Assembly (NCBI GenBank): GCA_023150915.1
Contig: JAKLKA010000033.1
Coordinates: 1-64,000, forward strand
Direction of reading: 5' to 3'
From: Polyangiaceae bacterium
Lineage (GTDB): Bacteria; Myxococcota_A; Polyangia; Polyangiales; Polyangiaceae
DNA: 64,000 nucleotides
In this document: in pieces, positions 28,602 through 37,318 of the stretch
Layout of the letters: each line of letters opens with the position of its first letter
How positions within the stretch are numbered: position 1 is the first letter of the stretch
The notes under the pieces: generated by a model
The model's input: the letters and a program-made list of their open reading frames with translations, nothing else
What the model was told of the DNA's origin: nothing
Databases searched by the model: none
Program-made: the position numbers and the translations under genes

Positions 28602-30527
28602 TCACACGCTGACGTAGCTCACGCCGCTCTGTTCGAGCACGCTTCGGCCGAGCAGCGCCATCAGCCGCAGGTAGGTCAGATCCACCTCGCCGTTCGCGCT
28701 GCCGCCCAGGCCCCGGGCGGGATCGGCTTCCGAGCAGGTGAGCTCGAACCCGTCGCCGCGATAGGTCGCGCGCCCGCCCTCGAACGCGGCGCTCAGGACC
28801 TTGCCCGAGAAGCGCCCCAGCACGGCGAAGCCCGAAGCGGTGCGCTCGACGAAGAAGCCGTCGCGGTGCGCGTGCCTTTCGAGCTCTTTCCGGCTGCCGA
28901 AGAAGCGCGGCTTGATCAGATAGGGGCCGCCGTCCTCCGGGCAGAACACGTCGCAGTTGCCGCACTCGTTGCAGAAGTCGGCATAGTTGGCGATCTGATG
29001 CTTCTTCTCGACGGTCAGCGTGCCCTCGGTGCGCACGTCGAAGGTTCCCGCGGACCCGGGCGTCGCCTTCTGGATCGGCACCTGCATGGCCGGCAGCTGG
29101 TAGGTGAAGTTGGCGTCGTTGGGGCAGACCGGCACGCACTTGTCGCAGGTCAGGCAGTCGAACAGCACCAGGTGCGAGCCGACCTTCTTCGGCGGCTTGT
29201 CGGTCGCGGCGCGGGTGTAGCGCGGATCGCTCAGGAGCGACTCGACGTAGGTGGCCGTGTTCGCCAGCTTCGCCTGGGACAGATCCGCCTGCCCCGCCGT
29301 CCGCAGCACGAACGCTTCGATGCTCGCCGCACCCACCGCGTCCATGCGCCGCCCCAGCTCGCGAAAGTACGCTTCCATCCGGGCGTAGCCGCCGGTGCGG
29401 AGCAAGTCGGTGCAGACCGTGACCGGAACCAGGCCCAGCGCCACCGCGTCGGGGAAGTTCTTGGCGTCGATCCCCGCCGAGAACGAGATGGGAAAGCGAT
29501 CGCCGAAGGTGTCGCGGAAGCGCCGCACCAGGCTCATGGCCAGGACGTGGAGCGGCTGCCCGGACAGGTACATCACCTTCTCCGAGGGCGGGAAGAAGCT
29601 GCGCTGGTTCTGGACGATCAGCGTGTTGCTGAACTTCACTCCGAAGCCGCGCCCCAGCGCCTTGGCCTTGTCGCCCAGGCGCCCGACGAAGCCCACGGCC
29701 TGCTCCCAGCTCGCGTCCTTGTCGAAGGCCTCGTCCGGCACGCGGTCCGCGTAACCGAGCACGTCGTTCAAGAGGCGCCGCACCTCGCCCTTGCCGAGCA
29801 GCGTCGGGTTCAGCTTCACGATGGTGTGCAGCCCCTGGCTCTCCAGCAGAAACTCCGAGATGCGCTCGATCTCGTCCGGGGGGCAGCCGTGGAAGGTCGA
29901 GAGGGTGAGCGTGTCCGAGATGCGCGTGCGGAAGTCGAGCTCGCGATACCGGGCGAACGCCGGCGGGATCTGACGGCGCAGGCGTTCGACCACCGCCGAG
30001 GCATCCAGCATGCCGTGCAAGAAGGCCTGCACGCGCTCGCTCTGGATGCCCGCCAGGTCGTAGCCCACGCTCATGTCGAACACCACGCGCTCGAATCCCG
30101 GCAAGAGCTCGAGCCTGCCGCTGGCGATCAGGATCTCGATGAGCATCGAGGCCTTGACGTATTCCTCGAGCGACTGCTCGAGTGTCAGCTCTTGCGACCA
30201 CTCGACGTTGTAACCGATGGTCTGGGCGTCGATGCACGGCCGCGGGATCTCGAGGCGGTCCATGATCTGCACCGTCTTCAGCTCGAAGATGCGCCCGCCG
30301 CCCAGGAACGACAGCACGATGTTCTGCGCCAGCTGCGAGTGGGGGCCGGCGGCGGGGCCCAGCGGGGTCGAAGCGGCATGGCCGTGGAAGTCGACGGACA
30401 GATCCTTGCCGGGCAGGCCCCGCACGATCTTCTTCGCCGGCAGGTGGAAGAGGGCCTGCTCCCGCTCGAGCTCGGCGAAGGCGCGGGTGATGAGCCGCGC
30501 GAACGGATACGGGACCAGCTCGGCCAT
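28602..30527 (-). CDS. ygfK: YgfK-like FMN-barrel/ferredoxin protein, short form
   Basis: 641 aa from ATG 30527. Residues 1-~400 are a dihydroorotate/dihydropyrimidine-dehydrogenase-like barrel (STPLGPAAGPHSQLAQN, FELKTVQI, TLSTFHGCPPDEIE, VKLNPTLLG, KFSNTL). The C-terminal third has two ferredoxin motifs, CLTCDKCVPVCP and CNECGNCDVFCP. This is the ends-only version of YgfK: the E. coli protein has about 1030 residues with an internal GltD-like FAD/NAD domain that is absent here. YgfK is a core companion of SsnA and selenium-dependent molybdenum hydroxylases and is thought to move electrons in purine breakdown. It sits at the end of the accBC-meaB operon (21 bp gap) but converges on the purine operon. 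Confidence 0.8.
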   Translation of the reverse strand: MAELVPYPFARLITRAFAELEREQALFHLPAKKIVRGLPGKDLSVDFHGHAASTPLGPAAGPHSQLAQNIVLSFLGGGRIFELKTVQIMDRLEIPRPCIDAQTIGYNVEWSQELTLEQSLEEYVKASMLIEILIASGRLELLPGFERVVFDMSVGYDLAGIQSERVQAFLHGMLDASAVVERLRRQIPPAFARYRELDFRTRISDTLTLSTFHGCPPDEIERISEFLLESQGLHTIVKLNPTLLGKGEVRRLLNDVLGYADRVPDEAFDKDASWEQAVGFVGRLGDKAKALGRGFGVKFSNTLIVQNQRSFFPPSEKVMYLSGQPLHVLAMSLVRRFRDTFGDRFPISFSAGIDAKNFPDAVALGLVPVTVCTDLLRTGGYARMEAYFRELGRRMDAVGAASIEAFVLRTAGQADLSQAKLANTATYVESLLSDPRYTRAATDKPPKKVGSHLVLFDCLTCDKCVPVCPNDANFTYQLPAMQVPIQKATPGSAGTFDVRTEGTLTVEKKHQIANYADFCNECGNCDVFCPEDGGPYLIKPRFFGSRKELERHAHRDGFFVERTASGFAVLGRFSGKVLSAAFEGGRATYRGDGFELTCSEADPARGLGGSANGEVDLTYLRLMALLGRSVLEQSGVSYVSV

Positions 30528-30547
30528 GTGGCGGCCATGATATCCGC

Positions 30548-31567
30548 TCAGGCGCGCGCGCGGAACTTGGCGATCAGCTCTTCCGAGGCGGTGTACGGGT
30601 CGGTCTCGAGCCGCGCCACGGCCTGGGCGGCCGCCTCGATCTCGGCGCCGAGCTCGGCCGCGGCTTCCTCTGCCAGCGCGTCGCGCAAGAAGGTGAGCAT
30701 CTGCAAATGCAGGCGCTCGGTGCGGCGCGCCCGCCCGGCCTCGCTCTTTTGCCAGGCAGAGTGCTCGCGCAGCCTTCCTTCCAGCTCCTCGATTCCCTGT
30801 CCGCGCGTCGCGCTGGTCTTCACGACCGCCGGCGTCCAGCCCGAGCCGCGGGCCCCGGCTTCGGCATGAGCGCCCACGGTGACCGCGCTGTGACCGCGCC
30901 CCTTCGCCGCCGCCACCGAATAGATGTCGCCGCTCAGCGCCAGCATCACCTCGAGATCGCGCACCGTGGCGTCGGCGCCGTCGCGGTCGGCTTTGTTGAC
31001 GGCGAACACGTCCGCGCACTCCAAGATCCCCGCCTTGATGGCCTGCACGTCGTCGCCCAACCCAGGCGCCATGACCACCAGCGTGGTGTGCGCCATGCGG
31101 GTGACCTCGAGCTCGTCTTGCCCCACGCCCACCGTCTCGACAATCACCACCTGGGCGCCCCAGGCGTCCAGGATGCGACTGATGTCGCTGGTCGAGCGTG
31201 AGAGGCCGCCCAGGGCACCGCGCGTCGCCACCGAGCGAATGAAGACGTCGGGATCTTCGAAGTGGCGTTGCATGCGGATGCGGTCGCCCAGGATGGCGCC
31301 GCCCGTGAACGGGCTGGTCGGGTCCACCGCCACCACGCCCACGCGGCCGCCCGCGGCGCGGAATCGCCCGATCAGCTGATCGGTGAGCGTGCTCTTGCCT
31401 GCGCCCGGGGTCCCGGTCACGCCAATCACCCAGGCCCCGCGGCTGTGCGGATACAGCTCCTTCATCAGCTCGCGATGACCGGGCAGGCGATCATCGACGG
31501 CGCGGCACGCGCGCGCGGCGGCCCGGGTTTCCCCGGAGAGGACCCGCGCGGCGAGCTCGCTCGACAT
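30548..31567 (-). CDS. meaB: MeaB/ArgK-family GTPase, copy 1
   Basis: 339 aa G3E GTPase. Walker A GTPGAGKST, switch region VVAVDPTSPFTGGAILGDRIRM, ETVGVGQDE and base-specificity NKAD are all present. MeaB proteins protect and reload the adenosylcobalamin of methylmalonyl-CoA mutase and related acyl-CoA mutases. Unusually it is not beside the mutase: it lies 9 bp after accC, and 20 bp before the ygfK-like gene. A second, more divergent copy sits next to the mutase at 43065-44048. It may serve another mutase elsewhere, or the two may have separate jobs. Confidence 0.85.
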   Translation of the reverse strand: MSSELAARVLSGETRAAARACRAVDDRLPGHRELMKELYPHSRGAWVIGVTGTPGAGKSTLTDQLIGRFRAAGGRVGVVAVDPTSPFTGGAILGDRIRMQRHFEDPDVFIRSVATRGALGGLSRSTSDISRILDAWGAQVVIVETVGVGQDELEVTRMAHTTLVVMAPGLGDDVQAIKAGILECADVFAVNKADRDGADATVRDLEVMLALSGDIYSVAAAKGRGHSAVTVGAHAEAGARGSGWTPAVVKTSATRGQGIEELEGRLREHSAWQKSEAGRARRTERLHLQMLTFLRDALAEEAAAELGAEIEAAAQAVARLETDPYTASEELIAKFRARA

Positions 31568-31576
31568 CCTGGCCCC

Positions 31577-32935
31577 TCACGCTCGCTCGCGCTTGCGCTG
31601 TTCCATGATGCGCTCGACGGTGCGGGTGGTCATGCGGCCCTCGCGTACCTCGGGATCGGCCAGAAGGCGCTTGTGAAAGTCGATGTTGGTCCGGATCCCA
31701 CCGATGATGAACTCGTCGAGCGCGCGGTCCATGCGCACGATGGCCTGCTCCCGGGTCGGGGCGTGCACGATCACCTTGGCCAAGAGCGAGTCGTAGTGCT
31801 GCGGCACGGTCCACCCGCCGTAGATGCCCGAGTCGACCCGCACGCCGCCACCGCCCGGCGGGTGGTACTCGGTGATGAGCCCCGGCCAAGGCGCGAAGGT
31901 CTCCGGGTCCTCGGCCATGATTCGGCACTCGAGCGCGTGCCCGCGGAACTTCCACGGGCGGGTGTCGGGGAGCTCCAGCTTCTCGCCGGCGGCCACGCGC
32001 AGCTGCTCGACCACCAGATCGACGCCGGTCACCAGCTCGGTCACCGGGTGCTCGACCTGCACGCGGGTGTTCATCTCCATGAAGTAGAGGCTCTTGTCCT
32101 CGTCCATCAAGAACTCGAGCGTGCCCAGGCTGGTGTAGCCGGTCTCGCGAATGGCCTTGCGGATGCGCTCGCCCATCTCCGAGCGCAGCTTCTCGCTCAT
32201 GGCCCGGCTGGGGGACTCTTCCACCAGCTTCTGGTTTCGGCGCTGCAGCGAGCACTCGCGCTCGCCCATCGTCCAGACCTGGCCGTGGTCGTCGGCCAGG
32301 GCCTGAAACTCGATGTGACGCGGCCGCTCGACGAAGCGCTCCAGGTAGAGCTCGGGGTTCTTGAAGCTGGCCATGGCCTCGGCCGTGCAGCTCTCGAACG
32401 CGCGCCGGACCTCGGAAAGCTTGCGCACGATGCGCATTCCGCGCCCGCCGCCGCCGCCCCGGGCCTTCATCATCACCGGCAGCCCCACCCGCTTGGCCTC
32501 GCTCTCGGCGTGGCTGGCGCTGGTCAGCGCTTCGCTACCCGGCAAGAGCGGCAGCCCGAACTTGCGGGCGGCTTCGCGCCCGGTGAGCTTGTCACCCCAC
32601 TGCTTCATCGCCTCGGGCCTGGGTCCGATGAAGGTCAGGCCGCAGCGCGCCACGATCTGCGCGAACTCGGAGTTCTCGGAGAGGAAGCCATAGCCGGGGT
32701 GGATGGCGTCGGCGCCGGTGATCTCGGCGGCGCTGATGATGGCAGGAACGTTGAGATAGCTCTGGGCGGCCGGCGCCGGACCGATGCACACCGCTTCGTC
32801 GGCGAAGCGCACGTGGAGCGCCTTCGAGTCGACCTCGGAGTGCACCGCCACGGTCCTGACGTCGAGCTCGCGGCACGCGCGAATCACGCGCATCGCGATC
32901 TCGCCGCGGTTGGCGATGAGGACCTTGCGGAACAT
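31577..32935 (-). CDS. accC: Biotin carboxylase (acetyl/propionyl-CoA carboxylase)
   Basis: 452 aa with the three ATP-grasp subdomains: N-domain KVLIANRGEIAMRVIRACRE, glycine-rich lid KARGGGGGRGMR, catalytic Glu/Asn in EMNTRVQVEHPVTE and the C-terminal cap. It carboxylates biotin on the carrier AccB using ATP and bicarbonate. Adjacent to accB (3 bp gap) and after aroQ, the standard proteobacterial aroQ-accB-accC order, so it probably serves fatty-acid synthesis; a propionyl-CoA carboxylase role is also possible since no carboxyltransferase gene is present here. Confidence 0.95.
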   Translation of the reverse strand: MFRKVLIANRGEIAMRVIRACRELDVRTVAVHSEVDSKALHVRFADEAVCIGPAPAAQSYLNVPAIISAAEITGADAIHPGYGFLSENSEFAQIVARCGLTFIGPRPEAMKQWGDKLTGREAARKFGLPLLPGSEALTSASHAESEAKRVGLPVMMKARGGGGGRGMRIVRKLSEVRRAFESCTAEAMASFKNPELYLERFVERPRHIEFQALADDHGQVWTMGERECSLQRRNQKLVEESPSRAMSEKLRSEMGERIRKAIRETGYTSLGTLEFLMDEDKSLYFMEMNTRVQVEHPVTELVTGVDLVVEQLRVAAGEKLELPDTRPWKFRGHALECRIMAEDPETFAPWPGLITEYHPPGGGGVRVDSGIYGGWTVPQHYDSLLAKVIVHAPTREQAIVRMDRALDEFIIGGIRTNIDFHKRLLADPEVREGRMTTRTVERIMEQRKRERA

Positions 32936-32938
32936 GGC

Positions 32939-33388
32939 TCAGCTCTTCTTCAGCTTGAAGAGCTTCTGTCCGAACTCCACGCTCTGACCGTTCTCGACCA
33001 GAACCTCGAGGATGGTCCCGGGGAACTCGGCCTCGATTTCGTTCATCAGCTTCATCGCCTCGACGATGCACAGCGTCTGGCCCTTCTTGACCGCGCCGCC
33101 GGCCTCGACGAACGGGTCGGCGTCGGGCGCGGGCGCGCGGTAGAACGTGCCGACGAACGGCGAGGTGATGAACACCACGCTCGGGTCGCCCTTTTCCTCT
33201 TTCGCCGCGGCGTGCGCCGGGGCGGCGGCCACGGTGACTTGTGGCGCATGCACCGCGCTGACGATCGGGGCGCCGCGCGCCATCGAGACGCGCACGCGCA
33301 CCTTCTCGTCTTCGTACTCGAACTCGGAAGCGCCGCCGTCTTCGAGCGTCTTGAGCAGGTTCTTGATCTGCTTCAGCGGGAGGTCCAT
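32939..33388 (-). CDS. accB: Biotin carboxyl carrier protein
   Basis: 149 aa. The N-terminus ([22 protein letters not shown]) is the family helix-strand region; a short Ala/Pro linker (~50-75) precedes the lipoyl-like biotin domain. The biotin Lys is in EAMKLMNE, and the thumb [14 protein letters not shown] marks acetyl-CoA carboxylase carriers. A -10-like TAGCGT lies 8 nt upstream of the ATG, so the gene may have its own start in addition to read-through from aroQ. Confidence 0.95.
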   Translation of the reverse strand: MDLPLKQIKNLLKTLEDGGASEFEYEDEKVRVRVSMARGAPIVSAVHAPQVTVAAAPAHAAAKEEKGDPSVVFITSPFVGTFYRAPAPDADPFVEAGGAVKKGQTLCIVEAMKLMNEIEAEFPGTILEVLVENGQSVEFGQKLFKLKKS

Positions 33389-33396
33389 CGCGCGCG

Positions 33397-33402
33397 ACGC
33401 TA
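33397..33402 (-). promoter_or_regulatory. Candidate -10 element (TAGCGT) for accB
   Basis: Minus-strand TAGCGT is 8 nt before ATG 33388, within the 115-bp gap between aroQ and accB. It fits the recurring near-leaderless arrangement. Confidence 0.4.
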
Positions 33403-33503
33403 CTCCGAGAGCAAGAACCGCGTAAAGCGCGTCATTTGCTGGTCACTCCGCGAAGCGCCTTTCGCGCCGCCCCTTCGGGCGTGACGCCGTGCGGCGCCCC
33501 GAC

Positions 33504-34046
33504 TCAGCGCGGCGCGCGCAGCCGATCGACCAGGCCGCGGAGCGCCAGCAGGTAAGAGTCCGCTCCGAAGCCGCACACCCGGCCGACACAGGCGGGGGCC
33601 ACGCACGACTTGTGCCGGAACGGCTCCCGCGCTTCGGGGTTCGTCAGGTGGACTTCGACGGCCGGTTGCGCTGCGCCGGCCAGCGAGTCGTAGAGCGCGT
33701 AGGACGTGTGCGTGAGGGCGCCCGGGTTGATCACGATCCCCGAAACGCCGTCGTCGTCGGCCGAGTTGATCCAGTCGATCAGCTGGCCTTCGTGGTTGCT
33801 CTGGCGGCAGATCAGCTGAACGCCCAGCTCGCGCGCCGCCGCCGACAGCCGCTCGTGGATCTGCGCCAGCGTGGTGGTGCCATAGACCTCGGGCTGGCGA
33901 CGGCCCAACCGATCGAGGTTGGGCCCGCTCAGCACCAAGATGCGCTCGACCCGAGCGCCCAGCTTGCGGCGGCGAGGTGGCACGCGCGGCGCGGGCGAAC
34001 GCCGCCCCTTGACCGCTGGTGCTCCTCGACGCGAGCGCGTCGTCAT
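33504..34046 (-). CDS. aroQ: Type II 3-dehydroquinate dehydratase
   Basis: 180 aa from ATG 34046. Shikimate-pathway enzyme converting 3-dehydroquinate to 3-dehydroshikimate. The core begins at RILVLSGPNLDRLGRRQPEVYG (Tyr and Arg of the mobile lid), followed by QSNHEGQLIDWI, NPGALTHTSYAL and EVHLTNPEAREPFRHKS. It carries ~35 extra basic residues at the N-terminus that the ~150-aa family lacks, so the true start may be the GTG before ERILVLS. It lies 5 bp downstream of the roadblock gene and leads to accB-accC. Confidence 0.9.
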   Translation of the reverse strand: MTTRSRRGAPAVKGRRSPAPRVPPRRRKLGARVERILVLSGPNLDRLGRRQPEVYGTTTLAQIHERLSAAARELGVQLICRQSNHEGQLIDWINSADDDGVSGIVINPGALTHTSYALYDSLAGAAQPAVEVHLTNPEAREPFRHKSCVAPACVGRVCGFGADSYLLALRGLVDRLRAPR

Positions 34047-34051
34047 GCCGC

Positions 34052-34411
34052 TCAGCCCAGCTCTTCGACCAACTTGGGCGCCGCCACTCGCAGCAAGAAG
34101 CGGCCCTTGCCGAGGTTTCCGTCGGGCGACATGGTGATCGCGACGAAATAGTTCTCGTTGAGCACGCGGATCAGCGTGACCATCTTCGCGCTCTTGAAGG
34201 CCACCTCGCGTGTGTCGCCCGCGTCGAGCATCTCGGAGGCGCGCTGGATGGCCTTGACCACCACGCTCACCTCGGCCCCCACGGTCTCGATGTCGAACGG
34301 CGAGTCGCCCTTGGCATAGCTCTCGAGCGGAATGCCTTCGAAGTCCATCAGAAGGCCGGCCATGCCGCCCTCCACCCCGTCGACCATGCCCTGCAAGGCC
34401 TGCTTGAACAT
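34052..34411 (-). CDS. Roadblock/LC7-domain protein
   Basis: 119 aa from ATG 34411. It shows the roadblock fold: helix MFKQALQGMVDGVEGGMAGLLMDFEGIPLESY, central strands, a helix VVKAIQRASEMLDAGDTREV and strands MVTLIRVLNENYFVAITM. Roadblock proteins dimerise and regulate small Ras-like GTPases (MglB in Myxococcus). No MglA-like GTPase is nearby, and it heads an aroQ-accB-accC operon, so its partner is unknown. The start is chosen because TACGAT lies 7 nt ahead. Confidence 0.8.
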   Translation of the reverse strand: MFKQALQGMVDGVEGGMAGLLMDFEGIPLESYAKGDSPFDIETVGAEVSVVVKAIQRASEMLDAGDTREVAFKSAKMVTLIRVLNENYFVAITMSPDGNLGKGRFLLRVAAPKLVEELG

Positions 34412-34418
34412 GGGGCAA

Positions 34419-34424
34419 ATCGTA
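34419..34424 (-). promoter_or_regulatory. Promoter -10 (TACGAT) of the roadblock-aroQ-acc operon
   Basis: Minus-strand TACGAT is 7 nt before ATG 34411; TTCACT lies about 18 bp further upstream and is an acceptable -35. It would give a leaderless mRNA for the whole operon. Confidence 0.5.
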
Positions 34425-34770
34425 CTTTCTTTGGCCCCCGCGAGTGAATGTTTCTGCGGGGGCGGGGGGCCGACCCAAGGCCCAGGCCCGGCCCCGGCGG
34501 CGGGCCGAACAGCCGGCGGCCACCGGGCCGCGAGGCACAAATCCCGGGATCTTTGAGGTCGGGTCCCCGTGCCGCCATGGGGCTTGCACCCTGACGCCGG
34601 CTGGGGGATGTCCACCAAGGAGATCTGCCCGCTGACCGTCCTTGACCCCCCCGATGGCGAGCGGCTACCTTCCCGTCCCTCTCGAGGCGTGTGGCTTCGA
34701 GTGTTGAACTTGCTCGCTCGATAGGTAGTCGAAGCCCATGCGTGCGCGAGCGGGGGATCCGCCCCGCACA
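34425..34770. other. 346-bp divergent intergenic region
   Basis: Holds the -35 of the minus-strand operon at its left edge and the plus-strand promoter at 34642-34671. Between them is a very G/C-rich stretch (34455-34530) without a convincing open frame, repeat or riboswitch-like motif. The last ~95 bases form the leader of the aconitase-like gene. Confidence 0.5.
34642..34671 (+). promoter_or_regulatory. Sigma-70-like promoter for the aconitase-like gene
   Basis: TTGACC (34642-34647), an 18-bp spacer and TACCTT (34666-34671). Transcription would start near 34678, leaving a leader of about 90 nt before ATG 34771 (or 60 nt before ATG 34738). Confidence 0.45.
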
Positions 34771-36456
34771 ATGACACAGAAGGTCCTCGCCGGACGGGCC
34801 GACGATCCAGAGCTCAAGGGCGAACTGGTACGCGTGAAGGTCGACCAGGTCATCCTGGCGCGCGAACCGCAACGCGTCCTTGGCGAGGCTCTGAACGCCG
34901 GCATGAAGAAGTGCGCGGTCGAGGTCGCGGTGGCGTACGACACGCGCTGCGTGACCACCGACGGCGCCGAGACCGCCGGCGATCGCGTGATGCGCGCCGC
35001 GCTGGGCACCGGCCTCTTGCTGTCGCGCCCGGGCATCGGGTTCCCGGCGCCGGTGCACCTGGAACGCTTCGGCAGCCCCGCACGCCTTGCCCTGACCGAC
35101 GAGCCGCGGCTCGCAGCCGTGGGCGGCGCGGGCATGCTCACCTTGGTGGCAGCTCCGTCGCAGCTCGCCGAGGCGCTGGCCACCGGCGCGATCTGGCTGC
35201 GGCCCCCGCGCAGCGTGCAGGTCCTCTTGTCGGGAAGGATTCGCCCGTTCGTGTGCGTGCGTGACGTCGCGCTCGAGCTGGTGCGCCGCGGCCTCGGCGA
35301 CACCATCCAGCGGGTCGATCGCGAGCACCAGGCGCCGGTGGTCGTCGAGTTCGCCGGGCCAAGCGCGCGCCTTTTGTCGGTCCCCGACCGCGCGGTGCTC
35401 GCCGCGCTGGGTCCGCACCTGGGTGCGACGGCGGCGGTGTTCGTCAGCGACGAGAAGACGGAGGTCTACCTGCGCGACCAGCGGCGGTCGAAGGCCCATC
35501 GCAGCCTGGTGCCCGATCCCGGTGCCCCCTGCGACGACGTGATCAGCGTCGACCTTTCGGCCGTGGATCCGCTGGCCGGCGCGTCGCTGCGCGACCTCTT
35601 GGCTGCCGCCGCCCTGCTCAAGAGCAAGCGCGTGCCGCCTCGTCTGGACCTTCTGATCGCGCCCCCATCGCGACAAGCGCTCGAGGTCCTGGCGCACTCG
35701 GGCGCGCTGGTCGACCTGATCGCCACCGGCGCGCGCTTGATCGAGCCCGACCAGCGCCTGGTGACGGGTGAGCTCTACCCGCCGCCGGCGGGGGGCGTGT
35801 CACTGCGAACCTGCGATCCCGAACCCAGCGCACCGCTGGACCGGCGCTTCGTGGTCGCCTCTGCCGAGACCATTGCGTACGCAGTGGCATCGGGCACGGT
35901 GGGCGATCCGCGCTCGTTCAAGCGCCCGGTGCGAGTCACGGTGCCGCGCACGCTGCCGACCGACGACGTGCTCATCGTCCGGAAGGCCAAGGCGAAGGGC
36001 AAGGCCGACGGCGATGGTGGCAAGGCTGGCGCATCCACGGTGCCGCCGCCCGTCGGTTGGAGTGGCCCGATCACGCTGGCGGTGATCAAAGAGCGCGCCC
36101 TGCCCACGGGCCCGAGCGCCATGCTGCTGTCGAGCCTGGACGCCGTCCGCTGGGCAGCGCGCCACGCCTCCGAGCTCGGTGCGCTTCGCGCCGTCGTCGC
36201 CGAGCACATTCCCGCGGGCATCGTGCCGCTGTTCGCCGCGCTGGGCATCGCCGCCCTGACCACCGACCAGGCCACCCTGAAGAAGCTGGCTCAAGAGCCC
36301 AGCCTGCAGCTCCCGGGCCCGGGCGGCACCGAGGTCACCGCCACCGCGGGCGCGACCAAGGCCGAGCTGCGCTGGGCTGCTCTCGGCGCCGAGCGCGGCT
36401 GGACCGAGGCGGGCACGGCCCGGGGCTCGGCGACCGTCGCCAAACCCGGTCGTTGA
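34771..36456 (+). CDS. Aconitase-superfamily-like protein lacking the FeS cysteines
   Basis: 561 aa from ATG 34771 (ATG 34738 is also in frame; the family usually starts near MTxxEKILA, here MTQKVLAGRAD). The beginning, the middle (VPPRLDLLIAPPSRQALEVL) and LDRRFVVASAETIAYAVASGTVGDPR follow homoaconitase / isopropylmalate-isomerase large subunits, and the last ~130 residues resemble a fused swivel domain. The positions of the [4Fe-4S] cysteines are lost: the SCTNGR region reads ISVDLSAVDP and the CxxC region has no cysteines. Dehydratase activity is therefore unlikely; a regulatory or structural role is possible. Monocistronic by position. Confidence 0.6.
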   Translation: MTQKVLAGRADDPELKGELVRVKVDQVILAREPQRVLGEALNAGMKKCAVEVAVAYDTRCVTTDGAETAGDRVMRAALGTGLLLSRPGIGFPAPVHLERFGSPARLALTDEPRLAAVGGAGMLTLVAAPSQLAEALATGAIWLRPPRSVQVLLSGRIRPFVCVRDVALELVRRGLGDTIQRVDREHQAPVVVEFAGPSARLLSVPDRAVLAALGPHLGATAAVFVSDEKTEVYLRDQRRSKAHRSLVPDPGAPCDDVISVDLSAVDPLAGASLRDLLAAAALLKSKRVPPRLDLLIAPPSRQALEVLAHSGALVDLIATGARLIEPDQRLVTGELYPPPAGGVSLRTCDPEPSAPLDRRFVVASAETIAYAVASGTVGDPRSFKRPVRVTVPRTLPTDDVLIVRKAKAKGKADGDGGKAGASTVPPPVGWSGPITLAVIKERALPTGPSAMLLSSLDAVRWAARHASELGALRAVVAEHIPAGIVPLFAALGIAALTTDQATLKKLAQEPSLQLPGPGGTEVTATAGATKAELRWAALGAERGWTEAGTARGSATVAKPGR

Positions 36457-36497
36457 TCGGCGCCCGCCAGCCGTCGACGCGGGCCACGCGCATGCTC

Positions 36498-36503
36498 TAT
36501 GCT
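36498..36503 (+). promoter_or_regulatory. Candidate -10 element (TATGCT) for the outer-membrane protein gene
   Basis: TATGCT is 8 nt before ATG 36512. TCGACG about 18 bp upstream could be the -35. Confidence 0.45.
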
Positions 36504-36511
36504 CGCCGGCC

Positions 36512-37318
36512 ATGCGATACCTGCAGGTGCTGGGGGTGGTGTGCGGGCTGACCGTCACGGGTCTTTGCCTGGCACAAGAAGCAACGCCGGCGGCTCCGGA
36601 ACCGACCGGCACCGACGCGCCGAAGGGCGCCGAACCGAAGGCCGAGCCGAAGGCCGAGAAGCCGGCCGCCGCCGCTGCGAAGGAAGCGGCCGAGGCGGGC
36701 ACGAGCGAACCGAAGGCGACCAGCGCGGCGCTGGACGAAGCCGAAGCCAAGGCCAAGAGCGACAGCGCCTACGGACACGGGCGACAGTTCGGCATCCGCG
36801 CCGGCCTGGTGGGCGGCTATCGCATGGTGTTCCGCTACGACCAGTCACCCTTCTGCAACGACTTCGATCAGGACAAGACGGTGAAGGACCAGCAGAAGTT
36901 CTGCGGCCACCCGTCGCCGCTGGCCGCCGAGGTCGCGGTCAGCTTCGCCCCCATCGACTCGATCGAGCCCTTTGCCTTCGGTCGGTTCGGCCTGCAGCCC
37001 GAGAAGAAGACCGACACCAAACCTGTGCTGATCTTCGGCGCGGGCCTCCGCGTCTACACGATGGCGGACTCGGCGTTCAAGATCTTCATCGAACCGGCGC
37101 TGGGCGTCGAGCTCGAGGGCGGGCGCGGCAGCGCCGATTGGAAGCTCAACGACCCGGAGTACAAGAAGGACGTGCTCTTCCACCTGGCGGCTGGCCCGCA
37201 GTACGACTTCGCCAAGATGGTCGGGCTGTACCTGGACGCCGGCATCACCACCGGCATCTTGCGAAGCATCCACTCGAACCTCGAGCTGCAGCTCGGCCTC
37301 CAGTTCCGAGCCCCGTGA
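36512..37318 (+). CDS. Outer-membrane beta-barrel protein with charged linker
   Basis: 268 aa. Signal peptide [22 protein letters not shown], then a ~55-residue Ala/Glu/Lys/Pro-rich tether (repeats of EPKAE), then a domain of amphipathic strands ([65 protein letters not shown]) ending in [10 protein letters not shown]. The pattern fits a small outer-membrane barrel of the OmpW/opacity type with a periplasmic or cell-wall-spanning tether. Two Cys flank a short insertion (FCNDFDQDK...QKFCGH), perhaps a disulphide loop. Shares a TGATG junction with the next gene. Confidence 0.7.
   Translation: MRYLQVLGVVCGLTVTGLCLAQEATPAAPEPTGTDAPKGAEPKAEPKAEKPAAAAAKEAAEAGTSEPKATSAALDEAEAKAKSDSAYGHGRQFGIRAGLVGGYRMVFRYDQSPFCNDFDQDKTVKDQQKFCGHPSPLAAEVAVSFAPIDSIEPFAFGRFGLQPEKKTDTKPVLIFGAGLRVYTMADSAFKIFIEPALGVELEGGRGSADWKLNDPEYKKDVLFHLAAGPQYDFAKMVGLYLDAGITTGILRSIHSNLELQLGLQFRAP

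Noticed and set aside
34455..34530. Riboswitch or structured leader in the G/C-rich stretch upstream of the aconitase-like gene
   Set aside because: Many G/C helices can be drawn by chance in this composition and no known aptamer core motif is visible. It also lies upstream of the likely promoter at 34642.
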